Part shown: in pieces, positions 43,102 to 51,415 of the stretch | Numbering within the stretch: position 1 is the stretch's first letter | Layout of the letters: each line of letters begins with the position of its first letter | Assembly (NCBI RefSeq): GCF_900200035.1 | Contig: NZ_FZTC01000029.1 | Coordinates: 16,580-80,579, forward strand | DNA length: 64,000 nucleotides | Source: Klebsiella grimontii | GTDB lineage: Bacteria > Pseudomonadota > Gammaproteobacteria > Enterobacterales > Enterobacteriaceae | Reading direction: 5' to 3' | Made by a program: the position numbers and the translations under genes | Notes under the pieces: generated by a model | The model's database searches: none | Seen by the model: only the letters and a program-made list of their open reading frames with translations | What the model was told of the DNA's origin: nothing

Positions 43102-43156
43102 GAACGCCTCCTGAGGCAGTTAATGGGCGGCTCCGTAGCCTTCCCTTTCAATATTG

Positions 43157-43180
43157 ATTGTACCTTAAATTAGGTACAAT
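43157..43180. promoter_or_regulatory. 24-bp palindromic operator
   Basis: Perfect 9-bp arms ATTGTACCT/AGGTACAAT around TAAATT, in the divergent region between the 42658 gene and the RES gene. TTGATT and TACAAT 15 bases apart could form a plus-strand promoter under it. Confidence 0.6.
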
Positions 43181-43322
43181 GCAAGCTAACATTTATACTC
43201 TAAATTTATCTGGAAGATAAACCATATTTATATGAAACATATGGTTTTTTTGGGATATAATATAAGCGAGACCGCAGGTCTTATTCGTCCTTGAATGACG
43301 ATACTTCAGGGACATTTTATAA

Positions 43323-43379
43323 ATGAGAATGGAGAAAGCCTATGGCCTAATCTGTTGTAAGGAGGTGTTTTATGGATAA
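43323..43379 (+). CDS. possible 18-aa leader peptide
   Basis: ATG at 43323 opens an 18-codon frame, ending TAA at 43377-43379, that overlaps the RES gene's start codon by eight bases. It has no clear ribosome site of its own. It could couple translation of the RES gene, or be chance. Confidence 0.25.
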   Translation: MRMEKAYGLICCKEVFYG

Positions 43380-44082
43380 ATGGATTTTTGAAGAAGATAA
43401 AGTGACGCAGGGAATTGTAGCGTTACAAAAGGTAGGACGTATTCCGACAGTGACAATCAATCCGGCTTCGGCTGTTTTGAAGCGTCACCAGAAGAAGCGT
43501 TATGCAAGTGCAGTACAGTTCAGTGCGCCAGTGTTATTTGAAGATTGTGGACGCTACAACCCACCCGGTGGTTCGATTGCCGTGTGGTACGTTGCAGACT
43601 CATCATTAACGGCAGCGGCGGAAGCATACGGACGTTTACTTCATTTGGGTGGTCCTGTTAATTACCCAGAGAAAGTCTTACATCAGCATTATATGTGCTC
43701 GATAGATGTCAACAGAACGGTAAAAGTGATCGATATTGTTGGTTTATGCCAGCTGCTTCACATTCCACCTGACAGTGTTGAAAACGAAAACTATACCTTC
43801 ACACAATGGCTTATGTCGTATTTGCATACGCATTTTGGAAGTGATTTTGATGGGATCTCTTATTCTGGAAGGCACTATCGCTACAAGCGTTGTTACGCTT
43901 TCTGGGAAATGCCTGGTAAGCCACCAGCTTTCACTGATACTCCCGGGGGGATGGTACCTTATGCATCTTTCAGGGAGACAGATACAGGGATTTTTCCTGT
44001 AGGTTGGCATGGCACGTTCATGACCGGCGAAGAGATGTTTGAGGAATTACTAAACTTCAGAATTATGCCCGAACCGAAGTAA
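43372..44082 (+). CDS. RES-domain protein, likely NAD-degrading toxin
   Basis: 236 residues with a RES-family layout: GRYNPPGGSIAVWYVADSSLTAAAEAYGR around residue 63 (quoted in part, cf. the family's GRWN...G..vYla...AlaE) and FDGISYSGRHYRY around 160. RES toxins such as MbcT and Res consume NAD+. AAGGAGG lies just upstream. It converges on the gene at 44120 rather than following an antitoxin gene as in ordinary Xre-RES pairs. The arginine and glutamate usually used in catalysis appear to be present but should be checked by alignment. Confidence 0.65.
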   Translation: MDKWIFEEDKVTQGIVALQKVGRIPTVTINPASAVLKRHQKKRYASAVQFSAPVLFEDCGRYNPPGGSIAVWYVADSSLTAAAEAYGRLLHLGGPVNYPEKVLHQHYMCSIDVNRTVKVIDIVGLCQLLHIPPDSVENENYTFTQWLMSYLHTHFGSDFDGISYSGRHYRYKRCYAFWEMPGKPPAFTDTPGGMVPYASFRETDTGIFPVGWHGTFMTGEEMFEELLNFRIMPEPK

Positions 44083-44084
44083 TT

Positions 44085-44112
44085 AAAAAGGGGCGCGGTA
44101 TGCCCCTTTTTT
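44085..44112. terminator. bidirectional terminator
   Basis: AAAAAGGGGC-N7-GCCCCTTTTTT between the convergent RES and HTH genes. Confidence 0.85.
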
Positions 44113-44119
44113 CTTAATC

Positions 44120-44761
44120 TCAGCTGGCAACATGGCTGCCGAATAGTCGTGCGGCCCGAACGGCCAGGGCCAGTTCATCTTCAGCTGCGCCATCAGTCAG
44201 GATCTGGACGGGTGTTTTGGTTTGCTCATCGCTGACCGCAATCGGTGCTTTGAAAACCTCCAGCCGCAACACCGGATGGGTATTTTCATCGAATGCGTCC
44301 ATGATGTCTTTAAATCCAGGTCTCAGACCTTTATCAGTAAACTGGAAGACCGGGAACATAAAGTCACCGTTTTGCTTAAAGGCCAGAAGCTGATTCTTCT
44401 TCACCCGGATGTTCACTGCCTGTCGGGTAATCCCCAGTATGTCAGCCACATCATTGACTTTAAGGGTGCCGCCCATTTCCTGAAGGCTTCTGTAAAAAGC
44501 TTCCAGATTTTCACGACGGCGATGAACCTTACGCATTTCATACTCAGATGCGCGCGTTTTCTGCTGCATTTGCACAGAGTACAGCAACTGCATCAATGAG
44601 CCATCATCCAGTGTGATCGCTTCCATGGCCTGAGATTTGTCCTCAAACTCTGGCATCAGAGACAGTGCAATATTGTTTATTCTTTTCAGTAAATTAAGCT
44701 GAAAATCTGTCAGGTTACCAGTAGTGTCTGGTAGTTTTTCCGCTGTGGTGTTTTTGTACAT
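44120..44761 (-). CDS. HTH protein, candidate RES antitoxin, 213 aa
   Basis: N-terminal helices (about 1-85) precede a helix-turn-helix (LKVNDVADILGITRQAVNIRVKKN, quoted in part: VADILGITRQAVNIRV) at about 105-125. The C-terminal region (GFKDIMDAFDENTHPVLRL ... AAEDELALAVRAARLFG) resembles the toxin-binding domain of Xre/MbcA/ParS antitoxins. It may both repress and neutralise the RES protein. ATG at 44759-44761 follows a perfect GGAGGTGG. Pairing with the RES gene is inferred. Confidence 0.6.
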   Translation of the reverse strand: MYKNTTAEKLPDTTGNLTDFQLNLLKRINNIALSLMPEFEDKSQAMEAITLDDGSLMQLLYSVQMQQKTRASEYEMRKVHRRRENLEAFYRSLQEMGGTLKVNDVADILGITRQAVNIRVKKNQLLAFKQNGDFMFPVFQFTDKGLRPGFKDIMDAFDENTHPVLRLEVFKAPIAVSDEQTKTPVQILTDGAAEDELALAVRAARLFGSHVAS

Positions 44762-44854
44762 AAGCCACCTCCATTTGACGATTATTATATATCCGTTTCG
44801 CGGAATGGTCAAACATAGGGACTAGCGCCAGGAATTAGCCAGGTTCCAACTATC

Positions 44855-44867
44855 ACGGAATGTCCGT
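44855..44867. promoter_or_regulatory. palindrome ACGGA-ATG-TCCGT
   Basis: Between divergent starts at 44761 and 44905. A related half motif (TCCGTTTCGCGGA) lies nearer the HTH gene, so two operators are likely, consistent with autoregulation. Confidence 0.5.
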
Positions 44868-44904
44868 ATGATCGGTGTGATGAGAATAAACAGGATAAGC
44901 CGTT

Positions 44905-45264
44905 ATGTTTAAAAGCCTTGCCGAGTATCTGCAGTCTCAACGAGACAGGGAGGAAGCACAGAAACGTAAACTAAACCTGTTAAAGCGTACCGTAAGGAAT
45001 GGTGAGGCGGGAGAAATAATCGCAGGACTGATTGACCTCGGTTCAGTTGGTGTGGATTTTAAAAAAACGACGACCGATTACATCTGTGAGTACTTTGCAT
45101 CCGCCCGTTCTATTGATGTGTTAGTGGTCATGCTATTTCTCAATATGAAGCATCCCCTCTCCGATGGAGCAATAAAAAAAGCCTATGCAAGGCAAACCGA
45201 CTGCGAAGATTCGAGGTCTGCTTATATAGGCCTGATAGTGGACACTATGGATAAACGCCGGTAA
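44905..45264 (+). CDS. hypothetical protein, 119 aa
   Basis: Wholly helical; the first 35 residues are strongly charged (YLQSQRDREEAQKRKLNLL), with the rest resembling short helical repeats. Divergent from the HTH gene across a shared operator region. Function unknown. Confidence 0.5.
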   Translation: MFKSLAEYLQSQRDREEAQKRKLNLLKRTVRNGEAGEIIAGLIDLGSVGVDFKKTTTDYICEYFASARSIDVLVVMLFLNMKHPLSDGAIKKAYARQTDCEDSRSAYIGLIVDTMDKRR

Positions 45265-45279
45265 CCCCACAATCCTCCG

Positions 45280-45879
45280 CTAACTGGCGTCTCCTTTTTT
45301 CCTTAGAAAGGCCATACTGACCTCGTCACGCAAAACAGAAACGGTCTTAAGTGCTGCCTCAAGTCTCGATGCAGCCAGATCAAGCTCGTTCCCGTACCAG
45401 GTCAAGGCCTCAGTATCCATGCCTTTTGTTTCAATGGTCGGAGGTAGCTCAAGCAGTTCGGGTTTTTTCTGCTTTAACGAGAACAAATTCATTTCATCAA
45501 TAGTATTGAACTCACCAACGATGCTTTCTTCATAGTCCGGTCGCTGAGACTGTACCACCAGCCTGAAGGGAGGTTCGTTAGAATACATGAAAATGGGTTG
45601 CTGACGTGTAAAAATCCATTTTGCCTGGGCGTCGTGGGCTAGGACACAAGCCTCTTCGTAAGTTCCTGCATTTCCAAGCACCGATGAGCGGTCCCACGCT
45701 CCACCGTTGAGACACCTGACCGTAATTGAGCCGTCTGGTTTAGTGATCCCATAAGGATGATCCCACCATTCATCCAGCTGTTTTTTGCTTCGTTCACTGT
45801 TAGGGGTGTCATCAAAATTGGCCGGAAGTTTTGGGTCAAGTGGTATCTGAGATGGCATACGTTTATCCGTTTTCACCAT
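45280..45879 (-). CDS. hypothetical protein, 199 aa
   Basis: It contains WWDHPYGITKPDGSITVRCLNGGAWDRS, quoted in part, and a long C-terminal helix. The start is uncertain as no good ribosome site is present; an ATG seven codons later is an alternative. Convergent with the preceding gene by 15 bases. Not recognised. Confidence 0.5.
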   Translation of the reverse strand: MVKTDKRMPSQIPLDPKLPANFDDTPNSERSKKQLDEWWDHPYGITKPDGSITVRCLNGGAWDRSSVLGNAGTYEEACVLAHDAQAKWIFTRQQPIFMYSNEPPFRLVVQSQRPDYEESIVGEFNTIDEMNLFSLKQKKPELLELPPTIETKGMDTEALTWYGNELDLAASRLEAALKTVSVLRDEVSMAFLRKKGDAS

Positions 45880-45982
45880 GTTGAGGCATAAAGCCGGACA
45901 GACGCGATACGATTACTGGTAGGTGCATCATGCCCGATAATGCCTAGACTTGAAAAATCATATATAACAGGGAACGGGAACA

Positions 45983-46291
45983 ATGCAAAAAAAATTGCTG
46001 ATAATGTTGGTCTGTGCCACAGGCATTCTTTCAGGCTGTAAGGAGGAAGGTATCACCCCAACCGGCGAAGCATGTATGGGCACCGATAATGACAGTCTGG
46101 TAGAAGGTCTGGAGGGAAAATGCCAGAAAGGCGATATCATTGCGACAAAACACCCGGCATATTTTTGTGATTTCAAAAGCGAGATTGCTTTAAATAATTA
46201 CAACAGTGCGATATGTATTTATACCGGTAAGCAAGCTGATGAACGGATTAAAGAAGCCGACAGCAGCTCAAGAAAAGACAGCAAACCTTAA
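45983..46291 (+). CDS. small lipoprotein, 102 aa
   Basis: Signal peptide with lipobox ILSGC (cysteine at residue 19) and several more cysteines in the mature part (ACMGTDND, KCQKGD, FCDF, ICIY). It probably faces the periplasm with two disulphides. GGGAACGGGAACA precedes the ATG. The C-terminal four bases overlap the convergent HNH gene. Confidence 0.7.
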   Translation: MQKKLLIMLVCATGILSGCKEEGITPTGEACMGTDNDSLVEGLEGKCQKGDIIATKHPAYFCDFKSEIALNNYNSAICIYTGKQADERIKEADSSSRKDSKP

Positions 46292-46866
46292 CGCTGGTAA
46301 GCCTCCCTGTGCTCCAGAAAGTATGAAAGCTGGGGTTCCAGAGCTGCTGTGGCATCATAGACCTCAAACCAGAACACAACCGGTCTCTCTATGACCGTCA
46401 CTAGCCCGAATCGTTGGGCGGTGCGGAAATTGACAGAATAGGCTTGAGCGCGTTCGGGCTGGTGGGCAATCTGTTTTCTGAATCCTTCAATCGTATACGT
46501 CGATTTAAACAGGTTACAGTGAGAGCATGAGGGATACAGGTTGTCGAGCTCATGCCGCTCCGGGTGAAATACACGTCCGTTAGAACGGACAAAATGAGAA
46601 ACCCGACTCCCCTGAGGGGCCCGGACTATGTCAAAATCACGACGTACGGGCTCAACATGATCAGCATGCCAACCAGTCTCTTTCAGCTCACATGCGCAAT
46701 ACGCACAACGGCTTGCAAATTTAAGCCTAAGTTCAGCTCGCTGTGATTTTGTGATCTTAGTTTTAGGTTTGGTGGCTTTACCTGGCAAATCATCTTTATC
46801 TACGATGTTCTTGTGGGAGGGCGGCTCAACCAACTCCCCGCCCCTTTTGATTACTCTTTCAGCCAT
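46288..46866 (-). CDS. HNH endonuclease-like protein, 192 aa
   Basis: Zinc-bracketed HNH motif: RCAYCACEL, then GWHADHVEPVRRD with the catalytic His, then NLYPSCSHCNLFKS with the Asn and final cysteines. The N-terminus is basic. The C-terminal 60 residues are unique. It probably cuts or nicks DNA; a role in defence or homing cannot be told apart. A palindrome copy sits 12-22 bases before its start. Confidence 0.8.
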   Translation of the reverse strand: MAERVIKRGGELVEPPSHKNIVDKDDLPGKATKPKTKITKSQRAELRLKFASRCAYCACELKETGWHADHVEPVRRDFDIVRAPQGSRVSHFVRSNGRVFHPERHELDNLYPSCSHCNLFKSTYTIEGFRKQIAHQPERAQAYSVNFRTAQRFGLVTVIERPVVFWFEVYDATAALEPQLSYFLEHREAYQR

Positions 46867-46877
46867 GACTACTCCAG

Positions 46878-46888
46878 AAAGTAACTTT
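46878..46888. repeat. dispersed palindrome AAAGTAACTTT, copy 13
   Basis: 12-22 bases upstream of the HNH gene start, adjacent to its CTGGAG ribosome site, as at 11835 and 12622. Confidence 0.65.
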
Positions 46889-46918
46889 TGGAATTACAGG
46901 TTTTTACTTACAGTAGCT

Positions 46919-47464
46919 TCAGTCTTTCGTTCCGCTAAAGCTTTTAAGATTAACGACAACATCCGCTTTTTGTTCTGGCTTAATGCCAAATTCATTTAGC
47001 ATTCTCATTCTCAGATCCCATCTCTCATCATGACACCAGTGTTTTATGTTATTAACACTAGCTTCGCCGTCGTTAATGAGATTTTCAAGCGGGACATCAT
47101 TAGTTCCAGTAAAAAAATCTTCATTATCGCGGCCATTATATTTTTCGATATATTCCAGCAATTGCCTGTCAAGTATGCCAGCCCAGGTTTTAGGGAGCAT
47201 TAGATAGCGATAAAAACAAATAACAACAATAACCCCCACCCCCCATGAAATTAGTGCAATTAAACCTGACCGTGTTAGACAAAATAAAAATAAAGATAAT
47301 AGCATCGGAGCGACAACTGTAGCAGCCCATAAAGGAGGGGGAGTATTATCCTCTATACGTAAACATGTAAATATAATCCACCAAAGCTTTTTCATTTTAA
47401 GCTTAGTCAGTTTCTTTAAATCACCTTCAGCATTCATACTGCCCCTTCTAATTTTTGCAATCAT
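46919..47464 (-). CDS. membrane protein, 181 aa
   Basis: Basic N-terminus, two central membrane spans (about residues 45-63 and 70-88) and a soluble C-terminus ending VVVNLKSFSGTKD. The ATG at 47462-47464 overlaps the upstream gene's TGA. Together with the next gene it forms a coupled pair. Not recognised. Confidence 0.55.
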   Translation of the reverse strand: MIAKIRRGSMNAEGDLKKLTKLKMKKLWWIIFTCLRIEDNTPPPLWAATVVAPMLLSLFLFCLTRSGLIALISWGVGVIVVICFYRYLMLPKTWAGILDRQLLEYIEKYNGRDNEDFFTGTNDVPLENLINDGEASVNNIKHWCHDERWDLRMRMLNEFGIKPEQKADVVVNLKSFSGTKD

Positions 47465-47865
47465 CTTTCTTTTCCTTCGTATAATTCCCACTGCCGGATA
47501 TATTCGTCATACTGAAGCTTAGGGACATTAATGATAACGCCACCGCAGTCTTGTTTATTAACTGGTTCGGAAAAGGTTCCTGTAGGTATGTTCACCTCCA
47601 GAAGTTTACAGTCTTTTTTCCAGTGTCTCCCTGCTTCAAGCTCATCCATCGTAAATGATCTACTGGTAAAAATGACAGCCGTGACGATCGCAGCCAAAGC
47701 TATCATAACGCCAAAAGCCAAGATATAATCTATATTCATTCGCAGAGAAATTTTTTTAGGGATAATGAATTTAGTCAGCGTGCACAAAAAACCGATAACA
47801 ATAAGGAATAAGCATACACCATTAAGCCAGGCGATATTATTCCCTTCAAGATAGTAAGCTGTCAT
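47461..47865 (-). CDS. membrane protein with conserved cysteine domain, 134 aa
   Basis: Two membrane spans (about residues 11-30 and 46-66) and a C-terminal domain RHWKKDCKLLEVNIPTGTF...DCGGVIINV. The same domain (RHWVNDCRLVEKNIDNGFF...CGDVVENV) occurs in the 48117-48407 protein, so the two are paralogues. The cysteines may pair outside the cytoplasm. AGGAG precedes the ATG at 47863-47865. Confidence 0.55.
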   Translation of the reverse strand: MTAYYLEGNNIAWLNGVCLFLIVIGFLCTLTKFIIPKKISLRMNIDYILAFGVMIALAAIVTAVIFTSRSFTMDELEAGRHWKKDCKLLEVNIPTGTFSEPVNKQDCGGVIINVPKLQYDEYIRQWELYEGKER

Positions 47866-48116
47866 TGCCTGTCTCCTTGCAGTACTTCTATTGCATTGTT
47901 CAAAACTTTGTCGTTTGAACAAATATATGTTGGTTTGTGCGCCAACCCATCCTTCCTGATTGGTCCTGAATTCATAACTTTATCGTGATTTTCGAGTACC
48001 ATTAAATTTATCCGGTAGGTATTGAGTATGGAGCGAATTGTCTTCCCATAATTCGATAGAAAGAGGGTAATCAGCTATCGACAAATGAAGGCCTGCATAC
48101 TCACTCTGTAAGTTAC

Positions 48117-48407
48117 CTATTCACTGAATATTTCCTTGATTAACTCCGATATGGTTATACTCTTATTGCCATTCATAACATGGTCATAATCAGCTGCGTT
48201 TACATTTTCAACGACATCACCGCACTGAAGCCGATTTTGCTCGGAAGAAAAAAAACCATTATCAATATTTTTTTCTACCAACCGGCAGTCGTTTACCCAA
48301 TGGCGGGCTTGTTTTTCCGGTATATCGTCATGGCCTGGATAAAACAGCAAGCTATATCCACCTAAAACAACTAAAGGCACAACGCCTAATTTAAAAATAT
48401 TGCTCAT
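48117..48407 (-). CDS. small exported or anchored protein, 96 aa
   Basis: One N-terminal hydrophobic segment (residues about 6-22) and the cysteine domain shared with the 47461-47865 product. ATG at 48405-48407 follows GAAGG. The first bases lie just downstream of the ASCH gene, so the genes may be co-transcribed. Confidence 0.55.
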   Translation of the reverse strand: MSNIFKLGVVPLVVLGGYSLLFYPGHDDIPEKQARHWVNDCRLVEKNIDNGFFSSEQNRLQCGDVVENVNAADYDHVMNGNKSITISELIKEIFSE

Positions 48408-48417
48408 AACATAACCT

Positions 48418-49116
48418 TCAATCAATTAATTTAAATGTTACAACCCAAACGAGTGGGTTTGATGCCCAACTGTCCCCCCCATAAATCTGGTTCCATAAAC
48501 TTTGATAAGATCGGCGATACAGCTCATTCATTTCAACATAGTGGTCCATCTCTTCAGACCAGAACTGAAAGAATGAGTCAGGGGTATCATAATTTCGGGC
48601 GACAACGGTTTGATCCCATACTTCAGTCAATATTCCTTCTTCATACGCATCCTCATAACTGATATCAGCAAGCTTCTCTAACCGGGAACCGGATATTTCA
48701 AGCAGGTACCGGCTTGCCCATCGAGGCATACCAACTGGCGTTGCCCAGGCCAAATCACCCTGAGTTGTCCGTGCTTTAGCTGGGAACATTTTGTGCTTCG
48801 TTTCTGCGGTGATCTCACGGTATTCCTTATCAGCGCGGTACTGTACCCCCGTCTGAACCAGGAAGGGAGATTCAAGCGTTCTTTGCCATTCCGATCTGGC
48901 CGTTTCCCTTACCCAGATCCTGTCGCCGGTTTGCCCATATGGACATTTTAATACCGGATGTATTGCCCCGGGGTTCTTTCCTGCGTCCATACTTTCTGAG
49001 AAATAACGCCCCCCTTTGACTGGTCGTCTGAATTGCGTTTTGTTGCCGCTCTGAAGACACACAATCTCTTCGGGTGAAAATGTCAGTGGACGGATTTTTG
49101 GTTTTGAAAATAACAT
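48418..49116 (-). CDS. ASCH-like phage protein, 232 aa
   Basis: The characteristic phage pattern is present: IRPLTFSPEEIVCLQSGNKTQFRRP, quoted in part, at the N-terminus, then GDRIWVRETARS, MPRWASRYLLEISGSRLEKL and NPLVWVVTFKLI. These proteins carry an ASCH (PUA-like) fold that binds nucleic acid. Often called morphogenetic proteins in phage annotations, with little experimental basis. Further sign of phage ancestry in this block. Confidence 0.75.
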   Translation of the reverse strand: MLFSKPKIRPLTFSPEEIVCLQSGNKTQFRRPVKGGRYFSESMDAGKNPGAIHPVLKCPYGQTGDRIWVRETARSEWQRTLESPFLVQTGVQYRADKEYREITAETKHKMFPAKARTTQGDLAWATPVGMPRWASRYLLEISGSRLEKLADISYEDAYEEGILTEVWDQTVVARNYDTPDSFFQFWSEEMDHYVEMNELYRRSYQSLWNQIYGGDSWASNPLVWVVTFKLID

Positions 49117-49150
49117 TCAGATACCCTTAGTCATTGAGGTTTGATGATAG

Positions 49151-49504
49151 TTATGCTCGCCGTCTCCATACATTGAAATAGACATACCCTATTCCAATAA
49201 GAAAAGGTGCGTAAACCAGCTGGTACTCAAGATAAATATCTCTGCGAAACCTGATACTGACATAAAACTGAACAACAGAAAGAATGCCAAGCACCAGATG
49301 ATGCGAGAAAAGGGAAAAAACCAGAAACCTGATGTTCTTTTGATGCTGTTGAAGGGTAAAAAGACGTAGTGCAATTCCCATGGTCACCAGTACCAGAAAA
49401 ATGGGTTGAGAGTGCGGGAATACCATAATTTGGCAACAGGAAATAATTGTGAAGTACCCAGCTACCAGAATATTGAATCTTCGCGTTATGGTAGTAGTAG
49501 ACAT
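49151..49504 (-). CDS. membrane protein, 117 aa
   Basis: Three or four membrane spans occupy the whole sequence. The ATG at 49502-49504 is the probable start. Not recognised; located 34 bases upstream of the ASCH gene on the same strand. Confidence 0.5.
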   Translation of the reverse strand: MSTTTITRRFNILVAGYFTIISCCQIMVFPHSQPIFLVLVTMGIALRLFTLQQHQKNIRFLVFSLFSHHLVLGILSVVQFYVSIRFRRDIYLEYQLVYAPFLIGIGYVYFNVWRRRA

Positions 49505-49661
49505 ATTCTCCTCAGTGCGCAAAGTGTACGAATTTTTAAGACGCTACCGCCCTTCCCTTTAACCTTGCAGGGCACTGGCCTTAAATGCTGGATTTAATCT
49601 AACATAACGAATTTTGAGATTTTCCCGCCACGAGACTCATTCTTGCAGTTGAGCGTTTTTT

Positions 49662-49850
49662 TTAACGTTCAAAGATGGATTTTTCTCTGAATGCCTCTTG
49701 ATACATAACCTCATCAATTAGCTGATCAAGAATTCTGTTAGTAATGAAACTGTCATTAGGGCTGTGAATCAGCCTTCCTCTTCTGCGAAGCCGCTTTCTT
49801 CTTGCTGTGTATACTTTTTTCTCATTACCAAACCTGAATGCAGGTGTCAT
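49662..49850 (-). CDS. small basic protein, 62 aa
   Basis: An arginine-rich patch (ARRKRLRRRGRLIHS) is followed by an acidic helix (RILDQLIDEVMYQEAF). Layout like the phage-type protein at 5868-6056. Possible nucleic-acid binding. Confidence 0.45.
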   Translation of the reverse strand: MTPAFRFGNEKKVYTARRKRLRRRGRLIHSPNDSFITNRILDQLIDEVMYQEAFREKSIFER

Positions 49851-50040
49851 TTTGACTTCTCCGTATGGATTAGTCTTTTGACAATAGCAATTTAGATAGC
49901 TCCTGGAAGACCCTATTTTTCTGTCGCATTTTTTTTCGCCATGGCTTTTTTCGTCCTGTTATTCAGAAATTTTCGATCCTGATTTTGATATAACTGGATT
50001 ATTGGCATCAGGCCTATTCATACGGAAAAGGGAACCTTTG

Positions 50041-50457
50041 ATGAGCTCAAAAAACGTGGTTATTAGTGCGAAACATCCGGTTGCCGGAAACCTGTACTTG
50101 GAAATGATCCCGGATAGCGAGGTCGGGTTTTCAGATATCTATCAGATAACAGACAGTCTTTCTCGTGCAGACGTTCTGCCCTGTGACTGGCGAGAGCTTA
50201 AACGGCAGTGGGGTAAGGACTTTCTGGGCCATGGCTCATGGGATGTGTACTACATAAAACAGCATGTGAACCGGATTAACTGGTTTGGCAATGACAGCAT
50301 TAAAAACATTGAGATCAGGCACAGCCTGTCCATAAAAGAGCTTATTGACTGGGTTTCAGATCCCAGCCGTTGGATAGATATAGCCGTCGAGGTGGATGAT
50401 ACCAGTGGCTCCAGACCAATGGCCGTAGCCATGGTGAATCAGGAGCTGGACGTTTAG
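50041..50457 (+). CDS. hypothetical protein, 138 aa
   Basis: Alpha/beta protein with DVLPCDWRELKRQWGKDF and a SLSIKELIDWVSDPSRWIDI segment. AAGGGAACCTTTG precedes the ATG at 50041. Not recognised. Its downstream gap carries two palindrome elements. Confidence 0.5.
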   Translation: MSSKNVVISAKHPVAGNLYLEMIPDSEVGFSDIYQITDSLSRADVLPCDWRELKRQWGKDFLGHGSWDVYYIKQHVNRINWFGNDSIKNIEIRHSLSIKELIDWVSDPSRWIDIAVEVDDTSGSRPMAVAMVNQELDV

Positions 50458-50475
50458 TCAGGATTTGCCCTTTAA

Positions 50476-50486
50476 AAAGTCACTTT
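50476..50486. repeat. variant palindrome AAAGTCACTTT
   Basis: One mismatch at the centre; 41 bases before the perfect copy at 50517, so the PIN-domain gene is preceded by a pair. Confidence 0.45.
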
Positions 50487-50516
50487 TACTGGGTGCAGGT
50501 AATGTACGTAGGCATA

Positions 50517-50527
50517 AAAGTTACTTT
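50517..50527. repeat. dispersed palindrome AAAGTTACTTT, copy 14
   Basis: 67-77 bases upstream of the PIN/NYN gene start. Confidence 0.6.
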
Positions 50528-50593
50528 TGGCCTGCATGTGGTGTAGGCGATTTGGTTGATATTTGGTTCAACCTTTTTTTTCGGGAGAGAGTA

Positions 50594-51271
50594 ATGCGAA
50601 GTCCCAAAACCAGAATTGCCCTGATTGATTATGAAAATATCGGAAGCCTTGAGGGAGTTTCCCTTCATGACTTTGACAAAGTGCTTTTCTTCACGGGCGC
50701 TAAACAGGAAAACATTAAAATTCCTGTTACGTCCCTGAGCTCTGCAATTTCTTTACGCATTATTCCGGCGACTGAGGTATCCAAAAACAATGTTGATTTC
50801 CATCTGGTCCTGGAACTCGGACAACTGACCGCATTGGCCGGGGATACGTCACACTTCTCTGTTATCTCCCGTGACAAGGGCTATGACGGTATTATTGCCC
50901 GTCTGAAAGCAACAGGGATCAGCTGTACAAGGATCTCTCCAGCCCTGCCCGTTCCGCAGCCGGTTAAAGACAAGGCTTCAACAATGAAAGTGATGAAAGC
51001 CAAAGAGCATGACATGGGCTACTGGATTAACAGACTGAAGCTTTCCTGCGCATCCTCCCCTAAATCTCTCCCGGCCACACCAAAGGCCTTACAAAATTAC
51101 CTTTCAAATTTGACGGGGCAAAAGACCTGTTCATTGCTGAACGAACGGATTAAGCAGGAGCTGATTAGTCTTGGTTTCATCTCGATTTACGAAAACACGC
51201 TGGTGTGGAATCGCTCATTACACTCGCCAGTCCAGAAGAGCAGGCGTGCTGTTCTCCAGCAGGTGAAATAA
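50594..51271 (+). CDS. PIN/NYN-like nuclease-fold protein, 225 aa
   Basis: The first 125 residues show the PIN-like pattern: RIALIDYENIGSLEG with the first Asp, KVLFFTGAKQ, KNNVDFHLVLELGQL with a further Asp, and FSVISRDKGYDGIIARLKATG. NYN/PIN proteins are metal-dependent RNases. The C-terminal 100 residues look like an added helical domain. GGGAGAGAG precedes the ATG at 50594. Confidence 0.65.
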   Translation: MRSPKTRIALIDYENIGSLEGVSLHDFDKVLFFTGAKQENIKIPVTSLSSAISLRIIPATEVSKNNVDFHLVLELGQLTALAGDTSHFSVISRDKGYDGIIARLKATGISCTRISPALPVPQPVKDKASTMKVMKAKEHDMGYWINRLKLSCASSPKSLPATPKALQNYLSNLTGQKTCSLLNERIKQELISLGFISIYENTLVWNRSLHSPVQKSRRAVLQQVK

Positions 51272-51294
51272 GCCGCTGGCCTGAAGTGCAGAAT

Positions 51295-51302
51295 CATAAA
51301 CA
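51295..51302. repeat. CATAAACA half-site
   Basis: CATAAACATCCG, the same extended half as at 33169. Between the PIN gene and the first large exported protein gene. Confidence 0.35.
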
Positions 51303-51326
51303 TCCGTTTTTTTTCAACGGAGAAGG

Positions 51327-51337
51327 AAAGTAACTTT
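51327..51337. repeat. dispersed palindrome AAAGTAACTTT, copy 15
   Basis: 79 bases upstream of the first large paralogue gene. Confidence 0.6.
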
Positions 51338-51415
51338 TAGGCATGTATCGCTCCATCAGTGGTTAAGAGCGACACACAATGCGACCTTTTAACCATGCTT
51401 TAGACTGGTACTGAT

